From positions 21,191,259 through 21,255,258 of the forward strand of contig CM069447.1 in NCBI GenBank assembly GCA_035610835.1: DNA of 64,000 nt, in the 5' to 3' direction. Below the pieces are notes generated by a model. It saw nothing but the letters and a program-made list of their open reading frames with translations. It did not search any database and had not been told where the DNA came from. Numbering within the stretch: the first letter of the stretch is position 1; each line of letters opens with the position of its first letter. Shown here in pieces: positions 26,701 through 33,439 of the stretch. A program made the position numbers and the translations under genes. This DNA is from Ophiura sarsii. Taxonomy: Eukaryota; Echinodermata; Ophiuroidea; Amphilepidida; Ophiuridae.

Positions 26701-27472
26701 GTCTAGAAAACCGCGAAACCCAAAACCCGCTCTAGTTTTGTTTTATAACAAACAGATTAATTATAGGCCTAACTTAATCCATTAACTATACAAATGTTAG
26801 TCTACCAAATCTATAATCTTGATAGGTATAAATAATAGTAACCAATAGGCCTACTAATAATGACAATACACACATTTATATTTATATAGTGCTCTCAATC
26901 AGAATAACAAAACAAAGAATATGGTACAAATATGTGTGACTTGATCGGATAAAAACGATACGGTTCGAGTAAATATGAATAGAAATTTGTTAAAAAATTA
27001 GTTGGTTTCGGGATAAAAGCTATATGATAAAAGCTAAATGAAAATATTTTTCTAGTTTAAAAAATGATCAGGCCGTCGTGTTAGTGCATATACTAAAGTA
27101 AATCACTTTTCATATATTAAATCAGATGTTCGATATAAGTCATTCAATCTCATAAGTTCTAAAACTCCGTTTTTGGAATCGGAAATAAAATGTCATGGGG
27201 GAAGATATTAAGGAAACAGGCGACATTCGGGATGCTGACCCGGTAGGGGGATTCGAACCCAGGTCTACCAATATGGGAGTCTATGCCTTAGAAGGGTTTG
27301 CGTCCAACCAATTCATCCGCATTTATCACAAGTTGTGATAAAATTCTGTATTAACAATAGCTTTTTGTATATTGTTTATTTTCATGACAGGAGACGAGAG
27401 CCATTTCAAATCTTCGCCATATCTCGATTAAACGAAACGAATGACGACATACCGCTTGTAGCGAAGCAATGA
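2419..27472 (+). CDS. SLC18B1-like: MFS transporter, SLC18B1-like, 13 exons (complete)
   Basis: Predicted 12-helix membrane transporter of about 515 aa. Coding exons are 2419-2754, 9905-10000, 11357-11430, 15631-15778, 16311-16379, 17575-17662, 18911-19050, 20554-20652, 21819-21919, 23589-23684, 24738-24812, 25964-26107 and 27391-27472. Their lengths sum to 1548 nt, every intron is GT..AG, and phases agree across all twelve junctions. Residues 1-85 are a polar, Ser/Gly/Asn-rich cytosolic tail, followed by a basic RRR and helix 1. Exons 4-6 carry the segment ESFIGLGFLLSGPIGSGLY, which resembles the motif-C region (G..GP..GG) of H+-coupled antiporters and the equivalent segment of SLC18B1. Vertebrate SLC18B1 is described as a vesicular polyamine transporter; the substrate here is not known. 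The start was chosen because it is the first in-frame ATG of exon 1. A paralog on the minus strand shares the last three exons. Confidence 0.85.
2801..3363. mobile_element. TIR element with repeated ends, intron 1
   Basis: The 30 bases at 2801-2830 (acatcgtcgctgttctgaca and on) recur inverted at 3334-3363. The inner part of the TIR, GACATACCGGCACAT, is also repeated inside the element near 3007, 3067 and 3127, so it carries at least three extra copies of its own subterminal sequence. It is about 563 bp and non-coding, fitting a MITE. The superfamily is unassigned. Confidence 0.8.
3650..3960 (-). repeat. Dispersed repeat shared with the gene 3' flanks
   Basis: Read on the minus strand, this resembles 28105-28300 (plus) and 43690-43870 (minus), sharing the blocks 'ATTACACCTAARCTCGAACC' and 'gcgat.tatgtaac'. 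It is an older interspersed family present both in intron 1 and downstream of both transporter copies. There is no coding content. Confidence 0.5.
4954..5107. mobile_element. Hairpin MITE, intron 1
   Basis: A near-perfect palindrome of about 154 bp. The left arm starts 'ataaggtttatcgcagatag' and is matched inverted by 'ctatctacgataaaccttat' at the right end, with only about 10 bases of loop near 5030. It is a non-autonomous foldback element able to form a long hairpin. Confidence 0.85.
5818..6141 (+). repeat. Direct repeat of an 80-bp AT-rich unit
   Basis: About 80 bases beginning 'gtaaaagaacagcgttaaga' at 5818 recur almost unchanged at 6062, a 244-bp spacing. The surroundings (5660-6470) are rich in 'ttacggt' and 'gtaaaa' motifs and look like a degenerate tandem array. 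No coding content was seen. Confidence 0.75.
6497..6570 (+). repeat. tRNA-like head, probable SINE relic
   Basis: Contains a pol III box A-like TAGCTCAGTCGGTAAAGC and a box B GGGTTCAATTCC with roughly tRNA spacing. The putative acceptor arms (gcttcat / gtccggt) do not pair and the anticodon stem is poor. A tRNA pseudogene or SINE head therefore fits better than a working tRNA gene. Confidence 0.6.
6692..6870 (+). repeat. Direct repeat, 120-bp period
   Basis: The segment from 6692 ('gtcaacgttattttacggtt') through 'tgagtccca.ctgccagtta' recurs at 6812, 120 bases further on. It is simple AT-rich repeated sequence in intron 1. Confidence 0.7.
7142..7619. mobile_element. TTAA-flanked TIR element, copy 1 (intron 1)
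   Basis: It begins TTAACCCCCTGAGAACTA and ends with CCCAGGGGGTTAA, an inverted repeat with flanking TTAA. It shares its start, including 'gaacta.cgg.cgattggtt', and its end with a shorter copy at 31631-31849. TTAA target sites are typical of piggyBac and Kolobok elements. It is non-coding; the short reading frame at 7541-7756 straddles its right end and looks accidental. Confidence 0.7.
7874..8051. mobile_element. Hairpin MITE, intron 1
   Basis: About 45 bases at the left (ggtggtacatgtatatccac and on through 'cggtctttattgttacg') are repeated inverted at 8006-8051, with about 85 bases between. It is a short foldback element. Confidence 0.85.
8062..8119. repeat. Perfect 26-bp palindrome with 6-nt loop
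   Basis: Left arm acgtgatatatttttaatac plus tttttt, right arm its exact complement ending 'tatatcacgt'. It lies directly beside the hairpin MITE that ends at 8051 and may be a separate tiny foldback element or a recombination scar. Confidence 0.85.
8118..8525 (+). repeat. Dispersed repeat, copy 2
   Basis: Same family and orientation as 430-1010, and shorter because the middle is missing. It shares the opening 'gtggttaaaa.tattacaaag' and the closing segment around 'tttaacattgggttaaaa'. Confidence 0.6.
9019..9567. mobile_element. Full-length foldback element, intron 1
   Basis: The ends read ctgctcacaaaa.gtt and, inverted, 'aac.ttttgtgagcag'. Matching continues inward ('tggaaagct.aagtgttc', 'ttggccacat.aatgagaat') almost to a centre near 9300, so the whole ~550 bp is an imperfect palindrome. 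The terminal 'ctgctcacaaaa' also appears at 40175, beside the palindromic Tc1 element. No transposase was seen. Confidence 0.8.
9905..10000 (+). CDS. Transporter exon 2 (helix 2)
   Basis: 32 codons, phase 0 at both ends: acceptor ctgcacag|GCA, donor TTT|gtaagt. It encodes AKSMDLSHLQIGILLAFFAG followed by ISSISSLVIGQF. The pattern of a loop then helix 2 ending in GQF matches the position of the MFS helix 2-3 loop. Intron 1 before it is 7150 bp, the longest of the gene. Confidence 0.85.
10293..10360. repeat. Perfect 25-bp inverted repeat hairpin
   Basis: Arms 10293-10317 (aagtgctcaacaaaagaaag...) and 10336-10360 are exact complements around an 18-nt loop. It is probably the minimal remnant of a TIR element. 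It lies in intron 2. Confidence 0.9.
10577..10826. mobile_element. 39-bp perfect inverted repeat element, intron 2
   Basis: Arms 10577-10615 and 10788-10826 (starting acaattcgtcggtctcatca) are exact complements separated by 172 bp. The perfect match suggests a young foldback element. The short frame at 10501-10710 overlaps the left arm and has no recognisable product. Confidence 0.9.
10935..11302. repeat. 30-bp minisatellite, about 12 copies (intron 2)
   Basis: Tandem units of about 30 bases, consensus CACTTATACGTATAAGTC plus TTACGTACAAGT. The unit is itself close to palindromic (TATACGTATA). Because 30 is a multiple of 3, both strands stay open as decapeptide repeats (for example SDLYVRLIRI on the minus strand). 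That openness is a by-product, not evidence of coding. It ends 55 bp before exon 3. Confidence 0.9.
11357..11430 (+). CDS. Transporter exon 3 (helix 3)
   Basis: 74 nt, phase 0 in and phase 2 out: acceptor gtttcag|CTT, donor GC|gtaagt. It encodes LPNIGPKFAFVAGTFLIGGC followed by SILMA. The I.G.KF.FVAG pattern fits the start of MFS helix 3 in the SLC18B1-type proteins. Confidence 0.85.
12172..15069. mobile_element. TIR element interrupted by a second element (intron 3)
   Basis: Outer inverted repeats: 12172-12235 (cggagtgtaattatagatga, then ggtgaca and later 'ccctctgttg') match inverted 14990-15069. The pair looks like one small element now split by the 2.5-kb insertion at 12267-14791. Confidence 0.65.
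12267..14791. mobile_element. 2.5-kb TIR element, intron 3
   Basis: Both ends begin TAGGGGA..ATGGGGCAACTGG (24 of 26 bases match between ends). The core GGGGCAACTGGACCG or its close variants also occur inside, near 13140 and inverted/direct near 13920-13950. There is no clear target duplication. Reading frames inside (12909-13172, 14298-14579) do not resemble a transposase that I recognise, so this may be a non-autonomous element. Confidence 0.75.
15188..15586. mobile_element. 400-bp TIR element, copy 1 (intron 3)
   Basis: Ends CCACGGCTGTTTGA and, inverted, 'tcaaacagccatgg'. The interior is nearly identical to 24881-25290 in intron 11. It is a non-coding MITE. It ends about 45 bp upstream of exon 4. 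Confidence 0.85.
15631..15778 (+). CDS. Transporter exon 4 (helix 4)
   Basis: 148 nt, phase 2 in, phase 0 out: acceptor ctattttag|T, donor TTT|gtaagt. It encodes PQQDLSPGAEFFWFAFFTFL followed by VWGVGHAAVNTSCTAMISFN and FPGNEAILF. It covers a luminal loop, helix 4 and the loop to helix 5. Confidence 0.85.
16311..16379 (+). CDS. Transporter exon 5 (motif-C-like helix)
   Basis: 23 codons, phase 0 both ends: acceptor ccacaacag|GGC, donor AAG|gtaaga. GVMESFIGLGFLLSGPIGSG then LYK corresponds to helix 5 of H+ antiporters, with the GP..G signature. This is the strongest family signal in the gene. Confidence 0.88.
16868..17290 (+). repeat. 238-bp tandem duplication, intron 5
   Basis: The segment from 16868 ('cgtcttaccttaactttcga') recurs at 17106 with small changes, including 'ggatctgccctcggca' and 'catggactaaggtttatg'. 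It is a head-to-tail duplication of about 238 bp. A shorter related piece around 17463-17560 shares 'gggtcggtcaggc'. Confidence 0.85.
17575..17662 (+). CDS. Transporter exon 6 (helix 6)
   Basis: 88 nt, phase 0 in, phase 1 out: acceptor tctttcag|GTC, donor A|gtaagt. It encodes VGGYGLPFYLFGGIIMVLVF then ASLFIVPSY. It is a hydrophobic helix ending at the central cytosolic loop. Confidence 0.85.
17929..18040 (+). mobile_element. TTAA-type MITE, truncated copy (intron 6)
   Basis: 'ttttccacgcgg' followed by 'ttttaccatat' and 'gaaccaatactaggcatgt' matches the left half of the ~245-bp MITE family described at 45396-45643. The right end is missing. Confidence 0.65.
18645..18876. mobile_element. TIR element with GACGACGAAAAAA ends, copy 1 (intron 6)
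   Basis: The left end agacgacgaaaaaagc is matched inverted by 'ttttattcgtcgtct' at 18862-18876. The interior includes 'cccgaccgaccca' and 'cccgacagggccg'. It is related to 20738-21043. It ends 35 bp before exon 7. Confidence 0.75.
18911..19050 (+). CDS. Transporter exon 7 (central loop and helix 7)
   Basis: 140 nt, phase 1 in, phase 0 out: acceptor catttacag|GT, donor CAG|gtaatg. It encodes GARTREKTSAFQLIRIPSVW then TTCLALTVTFAQLGVITVGL and AVQLTDQ. The short charged central loop followed by 'F.LI..PSV' is characteristic of this transporter group. Confidence 0.85.
19244..19588. mobile_element. TIR element, intron 7
   Basis: The ends atatgaaagtcatggtgt (19244-19261) and acaccatgactttcatat (19571-19588) are exact complements, spaced about 345 bp overall. 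Matching continues inward ('aa.ttcccttccaaatattt'). It is a non-coding MITE. Confidence 0.85.
20554..20652 (+). CDS. Transporter exon 8 (helix 8)
   Basis: 33 codons, phase 0 both ends: acceptor ccattacag|TAC, donor CTG|gtaaga. It encodes YQVKDAHTGFFWVLSGITKT then ISSTLVGTLTNKL. The G.L.NKL ending is the loop 8-9 position, where many MFS proteins repeat motif A. Confidence 0.85.
20738..21043. mobile_element. TIR element with GACGAAAAAA-type ends, copy 2 (intron 8)
   Basis: Diverged relative of 18645-18876. 'ccacgaaaaaaacc' at the left pairs with 'gggtttcttttcgtcg' at the right, and the interior has 'cccgaccgaccca'. The open frames here are accidental. Confidence 0.6.
21819..21919 (+). CDS. 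Transporter exon 9 (helix 9)
   Basis: 101 nt, phase 0 in, phase 2 out: acceptor catatatag|GTG, donor CA|gtaagt. It encodes VEYNSAAARLILIAGQVLGC then VTLLLLGPSNSMS. The LLLLGP motif resembles the helix 9 end ('MLLGP') in SLC18B1-type proteins. Confidence 0.85.
22456..23514. mobile_element. 1.06-kb TIR element, copy 1 (intron 9)
   Basis: The left end TATGGTCACGCGTTATGAAC and the right end, read inverted, 'tatggtcatgtgttttaagc' are followed on both sides by 'tcgcctcc'. It is flanked by TATA on both sides (22452-22455, 23515-23518), a possible target duplication. It is nearly identical over its full length to 48798-49868. No transposase frame was seen, so it is a non-autonomous family. Confidence 0.85.
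23589..23684 (+). CDS. Transporter exon 10 (helix 10)
   Basis: 96 nt, phase 2 in, phase 2 out: acceptor tattacag|T, donor AG|gtaaat. It encodes ALIMVCIGLALEGIVKSCVI then VPALIDITVTA. 'P.L.DI' matches the helix 10-11 segment of SLC18B1-like proteins (PTFPEIL). Confidence 0.85.
   Translation, partial: CIDNGVYWLSFGRYRQIVRYCACIDRHHRDS
24440..24535 (-). repeat. tRNA-derived SINE head, intron 10
   Basis: On the minus strand a box B GGTTCGATTCCCACACCAGG lies downstream of a weak box A ('ggtctgctggtttatagac'). The arms do not fold as a full tRNA. It is probably a SINE head. Confidence 0.55.
24738..24812 (+). CDS. Transporter exon 11
   Basis: 75 nt, phase 2 in and out: acceptor attttcag|G, donor GG|gtaaga. 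It encodes WCGLPDNFGTQSIIAGLFWG then SFSFG. The minus-strand paralog has the same exon at 62169-62243 with only three differences, all silent. Confidence 0.9.
24881..25290. mobile_element. 400-bp TIR element, copy 2 (intron 11)
   Basis: Near-identical to 15188-15586, with ends CACGGCTGTTTGATC and 'gtcaaacagccgtgg'. The second transporter copy lacks it at the same place: its intron reads straight through 'tataaatgtcatag' near 62100. The insertion is therefore younger than the gene duplication. Confidence 0.88.
25964..26107 (+). CDS. Transporter exon 12 (helices 11-12)
   Basis: 144 nt, phase 2 in and out: acceptor gcttacag|A, donor GG|gtaaga. It encodes TFLGPILGGGLIDVFGFSGA then CNIGAVVFLVMAAILTTYLG and WEYRCGRG. 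The LGPILGGGL..V.GF pattern is the classic C-terminal MFS GP..GG turn. The paralog has the same exon at 61171-61314 with four differences (T to S, M to T, T to A, one silent). Confidence 0.9.
26114..26352 (+). mobile_element. TTAA-type MITE at the exon 12 splice donor
   Basis: Copy of the ~245-bp family (see 45396-45643). Its left TIR, partly deleted here, begins within about 10 bases of the exon 12 donor GTAAGATACTT. The right end is 'ccgcgttgaaagtgttaa'. The paralog has the same MITE at the same place (60937-61164), so it was there before the duplication. Confidence 0.8.
27230..27330 (-). repeat. tRNA-derived SINE head, intron 12 of gene 1
   Basis: On the minus strand 'GGGTTCGAATCCCCCTACCG' (box B) is preceded by 'ggatgaattggttggac' (weak box A). 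The same element is at 44225-44300 in the paralog, so it predates the duplication. Stems are imperfect, so it is not a working tRNA. Confidence 0.65.
27391..27472 (+). CDS. Transporter exon 13 (C-terminal tail, stop)
   Basis: 82 nt, phase 2 in, stop TGA at 27470-27472. Acceptor catgacag|G. The tail RREPFQIFAISRLNETNDDI then PLVAKQ is cytosolic in the usual MFS topology. DDIPLV is close to, but not a perfect, acidic dileucine sorting signal. Confidence 0.88.
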
Positions 27473-27679
27473 GGGTTCGGTAGCAGAGATATGAACTTTA
27501 CATTATGTCTTTCATATGGTTCTGTTTTCATGGTGATGGCAGGGCTATAAAACGAGGTGCTATGTTTTATAAGATGTCTACTGTCTTAGTTTAGAGAAAC
27601 TGCCAAACAGTACGTAATAGACATAGATCGTCAATAGAGGGGGTGATTATCTTTACTGAAATCTTGCGTGGACCTGATA

Positions 27680-28100
27680 CTATGAGCGTGTTTCTGCTGG
27701 GGAAGAAACCGCTAATAAACGTTAAGTTTGCCCAGTAGAAACAGGCAGAACCCGGAAATAATCGGTATTTTTGGTAATCCCAAAAACCTTCACAAACCAG
27801 GTTTGGAACCGACAATAATCGGCAATAAACCCAATAGAAACAGTAAGGCGATTCTTAGCGGTTTTCGCCGTGAACCGTGTCACGATGGGTTATACACATT
27901 ATTGTGAAGCAATCTTTTTCAGGTGCGGTGGCATTGTTTGGAATTACGAAAGGTCAAATGTCGTGGCCCATAGACTAGGATCGATAAACTTAGCTGTAAC
28001 TTTTCGCGAGTAGAAACAGGGGGGATTAAACTGACTGATTGAAACTTAGCGTTTATTAGCGTTTACTTTTTGGAGTGCCCCAGCAGAAACACGCTCATAG
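27680..28100. mobile_element. 421-bp TIR element in the gene 1 3' flank
   Basis: The left end ctatgagcgtgtttctgctg plus ggg is matched exactly inverted at 28078-28100. Other pieces of the interior also pair ('cagtagaaacagg'). The paralogous arm lacks it: 'cctgatac' runs straight on to 'tctgtttcgcc' (about 43850-43885, minus). It supplies the nearest AATAAA (27714-27719) after the gene 1 stop codon. Confidence 0.85.
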
Positions 28101-28529
28101 TCTATTTCGGCCAACCTGTATGCTTAGCATTATTGAAAAGCCCGGTAAACAGTATAGGCATTATTAATGCACCGATGCGATATATGTAACGCTATTCGTG
28201 AAGATTATAGACACTTATTTCACCCAAGTTTGTATTACACCTAAGCTCGAACCCATGAGCGCGACAGACAATAATAGCACATCTTTTGAAATCGATACCC
28301 ACATAATAAACACGTGTATGGGAACGAGAGTGATGTTTTATTATGGACGTGGAGAAGTTATTTCATGACAGGGCGAAAGGCAACAACGCTTTTTGTATTG
28401 AGCGACCTTGGTCCGAAACACACATAGCTTCAAAATAAAGTACACAGTTGGCCGTCCCCGTCTTGATTATCTATGGTATGGCACATACGTACGAATGACT
28501 TGTAAGTAAGCCTACACTCGGATTCTCAC

Positions 28530-28790
28530 ATAAACCTAAAACTCGTCTCACTATACAGCCAAGAAAAGATTTTATGCCTCCGGCCCATTTTGTGGAACAA
28601 TTTACCGCATCGCATCAGGCATGCTTCATGTTAAAAACTCATTTATTCCACCGTCATAGTGCGAGTGATGTTTAACACCTTTTTTAATTTTATGTTTTAA
28701 TTTTGTTTTAGCGCTGTGGTACCATTGTATAATGTGTAAGAGCGCTATATAAATGCTCATTGTTATGTTTTGTTATGTTATGTTATGTGT
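28530..28790 (+). mobile_element. LINE 3' end fragment (CR1/L2-like)
   Basis: A translated segment (FYASGPFCGTIYRIASGM... then KNSFIPPS) corresponds to the C-terminal 'W..LP..IR....F...L...LF' tail of CR1/L2-type reverse transcriptases. It is followed by 'gcgctatataaatg' and a TTATG microsatellite, the usual 3' terminus of such LINEs. Both features are also seen in the larger LINE at 60685-60926. It is heavily 5' truncated and absent from the paralogous arm. Confidence 0.7.
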
Positions 28791-29280
28791 ACAAGGCGAT
28801 GCAATATAAATGTCCATGAATTGAAACGGACCTTTGACCTTGATGTGTGCATTGATTAACTGTATAAAGCCCTTTGAAAATGAGACAAAGGGGTCAGCTT
28901 ACAAAACCATGGCAGAAAAACCTGTCATATTTTGCTTATTTTTCAGTCCATTACTTTTATTTTCTCGGAGGATGAACTATATTAAATACGCTTTATACAA
29001 ACAAACAATGTCATGGTTCAATGCACACAATGCACACATCAAGGTCATCTAAGAGCCGTTTTGATAATATGTAGAACTTAGACCAATGCGAATGAGTTAA
29101 TGGACATATTAAGAAATATTAAATATTTAAAAAATATCTCCATTGGTTTACTTCAATTTTTATTGGCCAACCACACTTAATGAAAATAATACCCTTCACA
29201 GAGGTATTCATAGTGCATGATTTTAAAGAACGACGCATACTACCGATGTAGGTGTGTAGGGTATAACAGAATTATGTCAA

Positions 29281-29765
29281 ATTTTCTATGGGATATCATG
29301 TCGTAGTGTGTGTTATTACACTTCATAAATATTCATGAGATAATAGGCATAAATACTGCAATTTCATTGGTCAATTGAGCTGGCCATAGTGATAATAAAT
29401 TGAGCTATTGAAGAAATTGAGCTATTTCCCGTGTGGTAGTTTTGGCTACTTCCCTACAACCTCATCCCCAGAGTCACAGTGAGGTGTAATAAAGCAAATA
29501 CTACATGGTATGATCGGGGCAATAGGGCACACTATTTTCCCTCGGTACTGGCTACAGGCCTACCACCCCTCACCCTCCGGGTTCGGGGTGGTAGGCCTGT
29601 AGCCAGTACCTCGGGAAAATATATTGCACTATTTCCCCTCTAACCATGTAGAATTTGTATACTACGTAATAACAATTTGTTTCTCATGACTCACAGTTCC
29701 TCATTCATCTATACATGACTTCCGTCGATAGCACTCACATTAGGCAATGATATCCCATAGAAAAT
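29281..29765. mobile_element. 485-bp foldback element
   Basis: The end 'attttctatgggatatcatg' is matched inverted at 29746-29765. The inner arms pair again: the segment 29530-29567 around 'gtactggctacaggcctacc' has an exact inverse around 29590-29625, with a loop near 29570-29590. It is a non-coding palindromic element. Confidence 0.8.
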
Positions 29766-30189
29766 ATTTGTATTACAACTTTTTGTTGTTGGTTGGTCTA
29801 GTTACTTCAGTCAACGTAACTTTATGAATGAGGTCTCTGGATCATCGATAAGCGATTGCTGATTTTAAATTAGCTATTAAACTTTAAAGACCTTTTCAGG
29901 AACTTCTGTGTTACCTTATAATTATGCATAATACAAGAAACACAAGTAGGTAGGGTTATTGAGTATTATTTTATGTAATAATGTATTTAGATACTATATT
30001 TCTCCCATGTATATGCTACGAATATAACGCTGCATTTAATAAATATTTTCAATAAATAAATCGGTGTATGCCCAGAACATAATTTCACCGCGCCATCTTT
30101 TCGTTTGTAATTTTGATTGCCAACTGTACATTCTTATTTTAAAATACTAGACGGGTACACAGCTATTTTCTTCTGTCAGGCATCATGAC

Positions 30190-30600
30190 AAAGACAAAGA
30201 TGCTTTTGAGATGCTTTTGAGCATCATGACAATGACAAAGATGCTTTTGAGATGTGGTGTTACCGCAGGATCCTTAGAATAGCATGGACAGAGAGGAAGA
30301 CCAACGCATGGGTCCTGGAGAAACTTGATGTAAAACAATCACTACGGGCCGAAGTCATCTCCAGAAAGCTGTCATATTTTGGTCACATCACCAGACACTG
30401 ATGCTTGCAAAAAGACATAATCCAGGGCATGGTAGAAGGGAGAAGAAGGAGAGGAAACCTACAGCTAGTTGGCTAGATGACATCAAGCAAGTTACAGGAA
30501 AATCCATAGCAGAGGCTACCAGAGCTACTGCCGACCGTAGACTATGGCGTCTCATCATTCGGACCACACCAGCATTTATATATGCCACGTGACCAATGAA
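30190..30600 (+). pseudogene. RTE-like LINE fragment (C-terminus of endonuclease-RT)
   Basis: The translation gives DAFEMWCYRRILRIAWTERK, then TNAWVLEKLD, 'KLSYFGHITRH', 'GMVEGRRRRG' and, in another frame, SWLDDIKQVTGKSIAEATRA. This order is typical of the C-terminal region of RTE-type endonuclease-reverse transcriptases. At least one frameshift and a stop (near 30400) break it. The 3' end 'ccaatgaagaagaagg' is also RTE-like. A small 'gacaaagatgcttttgag' duplication lies at the truncated 5' side. Confidence 0.8.
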
Positions 30601-30659
30601 GAAGAAGGCATCATGGTTACTTGGCTGCCAGTTCCTGTATGCTGGTATTGTATGGTTAG

Positions 30660-30902
30660 CACAACTCCACGCGGCTATTAGTTTTATCATATACAAAACA
30701 TATTTGTCAGAAACCTTTCTTAATTTTCAAGGTATATATCATTAATTTCTTATCCAATGCTAGGCATGTTTGTACTTACTTTAATGCATTTCTCATGGTG
30801 ATTCCCAATATGGTGATGAAATTAAATAATGTTGACATTTTTGAATCATGTGGTGACATTTTGTAATGTCGTCTGCAGACGCCTGCCGCGTGGAAAGTGT
30901 TA
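30660..30902 (+). mobile_element. TTAA-type MITE copy
   Basis: Full-length member of the family described at 45396-45643: 'tccacgcggctatt' at the left, 'cctgccgcgtggaaagtgtta' split across the right end. It follows the RTE fragment directly. Confidence 0.8.
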
Positions 30903-31630
30903 GTAACCGTTTGGGAACTGCGTACAGTACATGACATTGTGCAGTACAACCAAAGTAGCCACACAGTAGCAGATAAGTTCATCAGGTTTGTTAAGGTAAA
31001 TAAGTAGATTAAACATTATGTTAATCGAAACCAGTGATTGAGGTAATACGTTCCTCCTCCTTGTCTATTATCCTTGCCTCCTCCCAGTCTATTATGTAAT
31101 TGTTTCTCGCCGCATGATCCGCGATGGCCGACTTGTTCTGTTCAATTTCCGACGCTTTCCTTTCTGCTCTGGTGTATTTCTTTTTACATGCCTTTTCAAC
31201 GTCCTTTTTATGTTCTTGTACCAAAAAAACCCGGTAGATCAAGGAAGCAATATGGATTAAGAAGAGGGGCAAGAGCAACCTGATGAACCGGGACGAGGGG
31301 ACCTATATGCTGAGTAATCTCTACAATCCGCTGTTGAAGAAAGAATAAGGCAACTATGATTCCCGCGTTTCTGGCAACACCAGTTCCCGCGGTTCCAGCA
31401 GTGGATCACAACTCTGATGAAATCTGACTGACTAAGTCATGATGAAACGTTAGTTGGTGAGTGAATATTTATATTTATTCACGTACCCAAGTACCCATAC
31501 AAGTACTGGGTAAGTACCCACACGAGTACTTGGCATATACAGTACCCTTACAGATACAAGCAGAAGAACAACCGTCACAATTCCTGTGTGGCAGGAGACA
31601 CAGATCCCTGGAGCCACAGAAGTTGCGTCT

Positions 31631-31849
31631 TTAAAACCCCCTGAGAACTACCGGCCGATTGGTTAAAAAGATGGATACATCATTTATTGCAACAATGAGA
31701 GACATTGTTAGAATAATTGTATCCCTGATAAAGATGGGAGTGAAAAATTTTACAAGCTGCATTTGAATTGGCTATTCATATGAGTACATCTTGTAATAAA
31801 CAAATCAGAACCACTGTAAGATAGACTGGTAGACCCCAGGGGGTTAAAA
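31631..31849. mobile_element. TTAA-flanked TIR element, copy 2
   Basis: Left 'ttaaaaccccctgagaacta', right 'agaccccagggggttaaa'. It is related to 7142-7619 through its first and last ~80 bp and looks like an internal deletion form. Confidence 0.75.
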
Positions 31850-31969
31850 CATCCATCTTATAGACGCCTCGCCACGTTGTACATGTATGTCATTATAAAA
31901 CTTAACAATTGCGACGATTTCAAAAATATTAATATCTCCAAAACCAGACGCTTCATTCCGTGTATGTCT

Positions 31970-33175
31970 ATGGAGGCCAGACTATAGCTCGTTGCATGTT
32001 AGATTTTTACATTTTACACCGTCTGAGATTCGAATTAGCATATCGCAACTACTTGTATATTTTCTGAACGGTAATCTCACAAGAAATCCAAATATGCTAT
32101 TGACATTTAGATTGGACCTACATGTAATGGTAACATGTTGTGATTAAGAATGTTCAAAGAATATCGTTTTTTTCACATTTTGATTAAAGCTCAATTTGTT
32201 TTATTCCTATCCCAATCATAATTTGTATGTCCATATTAGCTCCTCATGCAATTTACCCATCAGAACATAATGGTTGTCATAGGGTATCTTGTTCAAATAT
32301 ACTATATCGGGAAGCTATTCACCCTATCCTGATTTAAACGGCATTTTTGAATTCCCCTATTTGAGAGCTTTCCAAAAAATGTATAATTAGTTGAATATTT
32401 TTGTTATAGTCATGTATGTAAAACCGATGAATTAGGGCAAGTTCACTGTGTAGCGAACAGGGAGAAAGCCAAGGACAATGCAATCGACTCGTGATTACAA
32501 TTGTTACATAATAGTTGACACGTTTGTTGAAACAGAAACTTATAGAATATGAAACAATCTATAAAATGAGAGCAAAATCATGTTTGTACCATACAGATAT
32601 GAGGAGTTGAGGAGTAAATTGAACGTAGATTTGGGAACATTTTCTATATTCCCCATAGAGATTGTACACAGCGCCACCGCCACCGCCGTCACACCTGACT
32701 TTCGAAATAAAATCAATCATATCTCAACCAAACAGTTATAGAATTACCTGATTTATTCACACAATGTAGCTAGATAAATAGGCTTTTAAATGACACCTAA
32801 ATCATTATAGCTCTACCACATTAAGTTGTTGAGTTAATAGAGAGATGGATGATTCGTCACTAAGAATGCAACGCAAAGAAAACACATGGCCGTATTATAC
32901 AAATAATATTGAGCTTAAATCAAAATATGGAGAAGAAAAAAAACCCGATATTTTTTTAACATTCTTAATCACAACATGTTGCCATTAGGTTCTATCCAAA
33001 TTCCAATAGCATATTTAGATTCCTTGTGAGATTACCGTTCAGAAAATATATACTTTTTATGGGGTAGAACAAGCAGTTATTGCGATATGCTAATTCGATT
33101 CACAGATGGTGTAAAATGTAAAAATCTGGACATGCAACGGTAAGGGTGGCGAGTTCAAAACACACGGCTACAGAA
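31970..33175. mobile_element. Large foldback element related to the 1.06-kb TIR family
   Basis: The left arm (31985-32200) and right arm (32905-33150) are inverted copies; for example 'catatcgcaactactt' pairs with 'cagttattgcgatatg' and 'aacatgttgtgattaagaat' with its inverse near 32965. The right end 'ggcgagttcaaaacacac' resembles the end of the 22456-23514 element. The interior (32240-32640) is an inverted, diverged version of that element's centre. Confidence 0.65.
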
Positions 33176-33439
33176 ACAGTAATGATCACAGCCGTACGAT
33201 AATTTGAATATGTAATTCCATGGACTTGTCAATGCAAATTCAATAATGCAAAATGAGTAACATTTAGAAGTGGACGGAGGCCCTTTTGCAACAAAGCTCT
33301 TCATATTTATTCACATTTTATAAAAAATATCATGTGAAATTTTCCAACTAATATATTATTTAACCTTTGAAAATAAGTTTCATGAGCAATTCGCTGGACC
33401 TTTAAACATTTCATTTTAAGAAACGATGAGACGATGTCA

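Larger units (their letters stand above)
27473..29060 (+). repeat. Inverted segmental duplication, left arm (3' flank of gene 1)
   Basis: It aligns, inverted, with 42600-44082. Clear blocks: 27500-27680 with 43880-44060; 28300-28510 with 43440-43640; 28795-29010 with 43080-43330; 29010-29050 with 42600-42645. Gaps are later insertions on one side or the other (27680-28100 and about 28530-28790 on this side; 42649-43081 and tandem repeats on the other). With the paralogous exons this shows a tail-to-tail inverted duplication. Confidence 0.88.
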
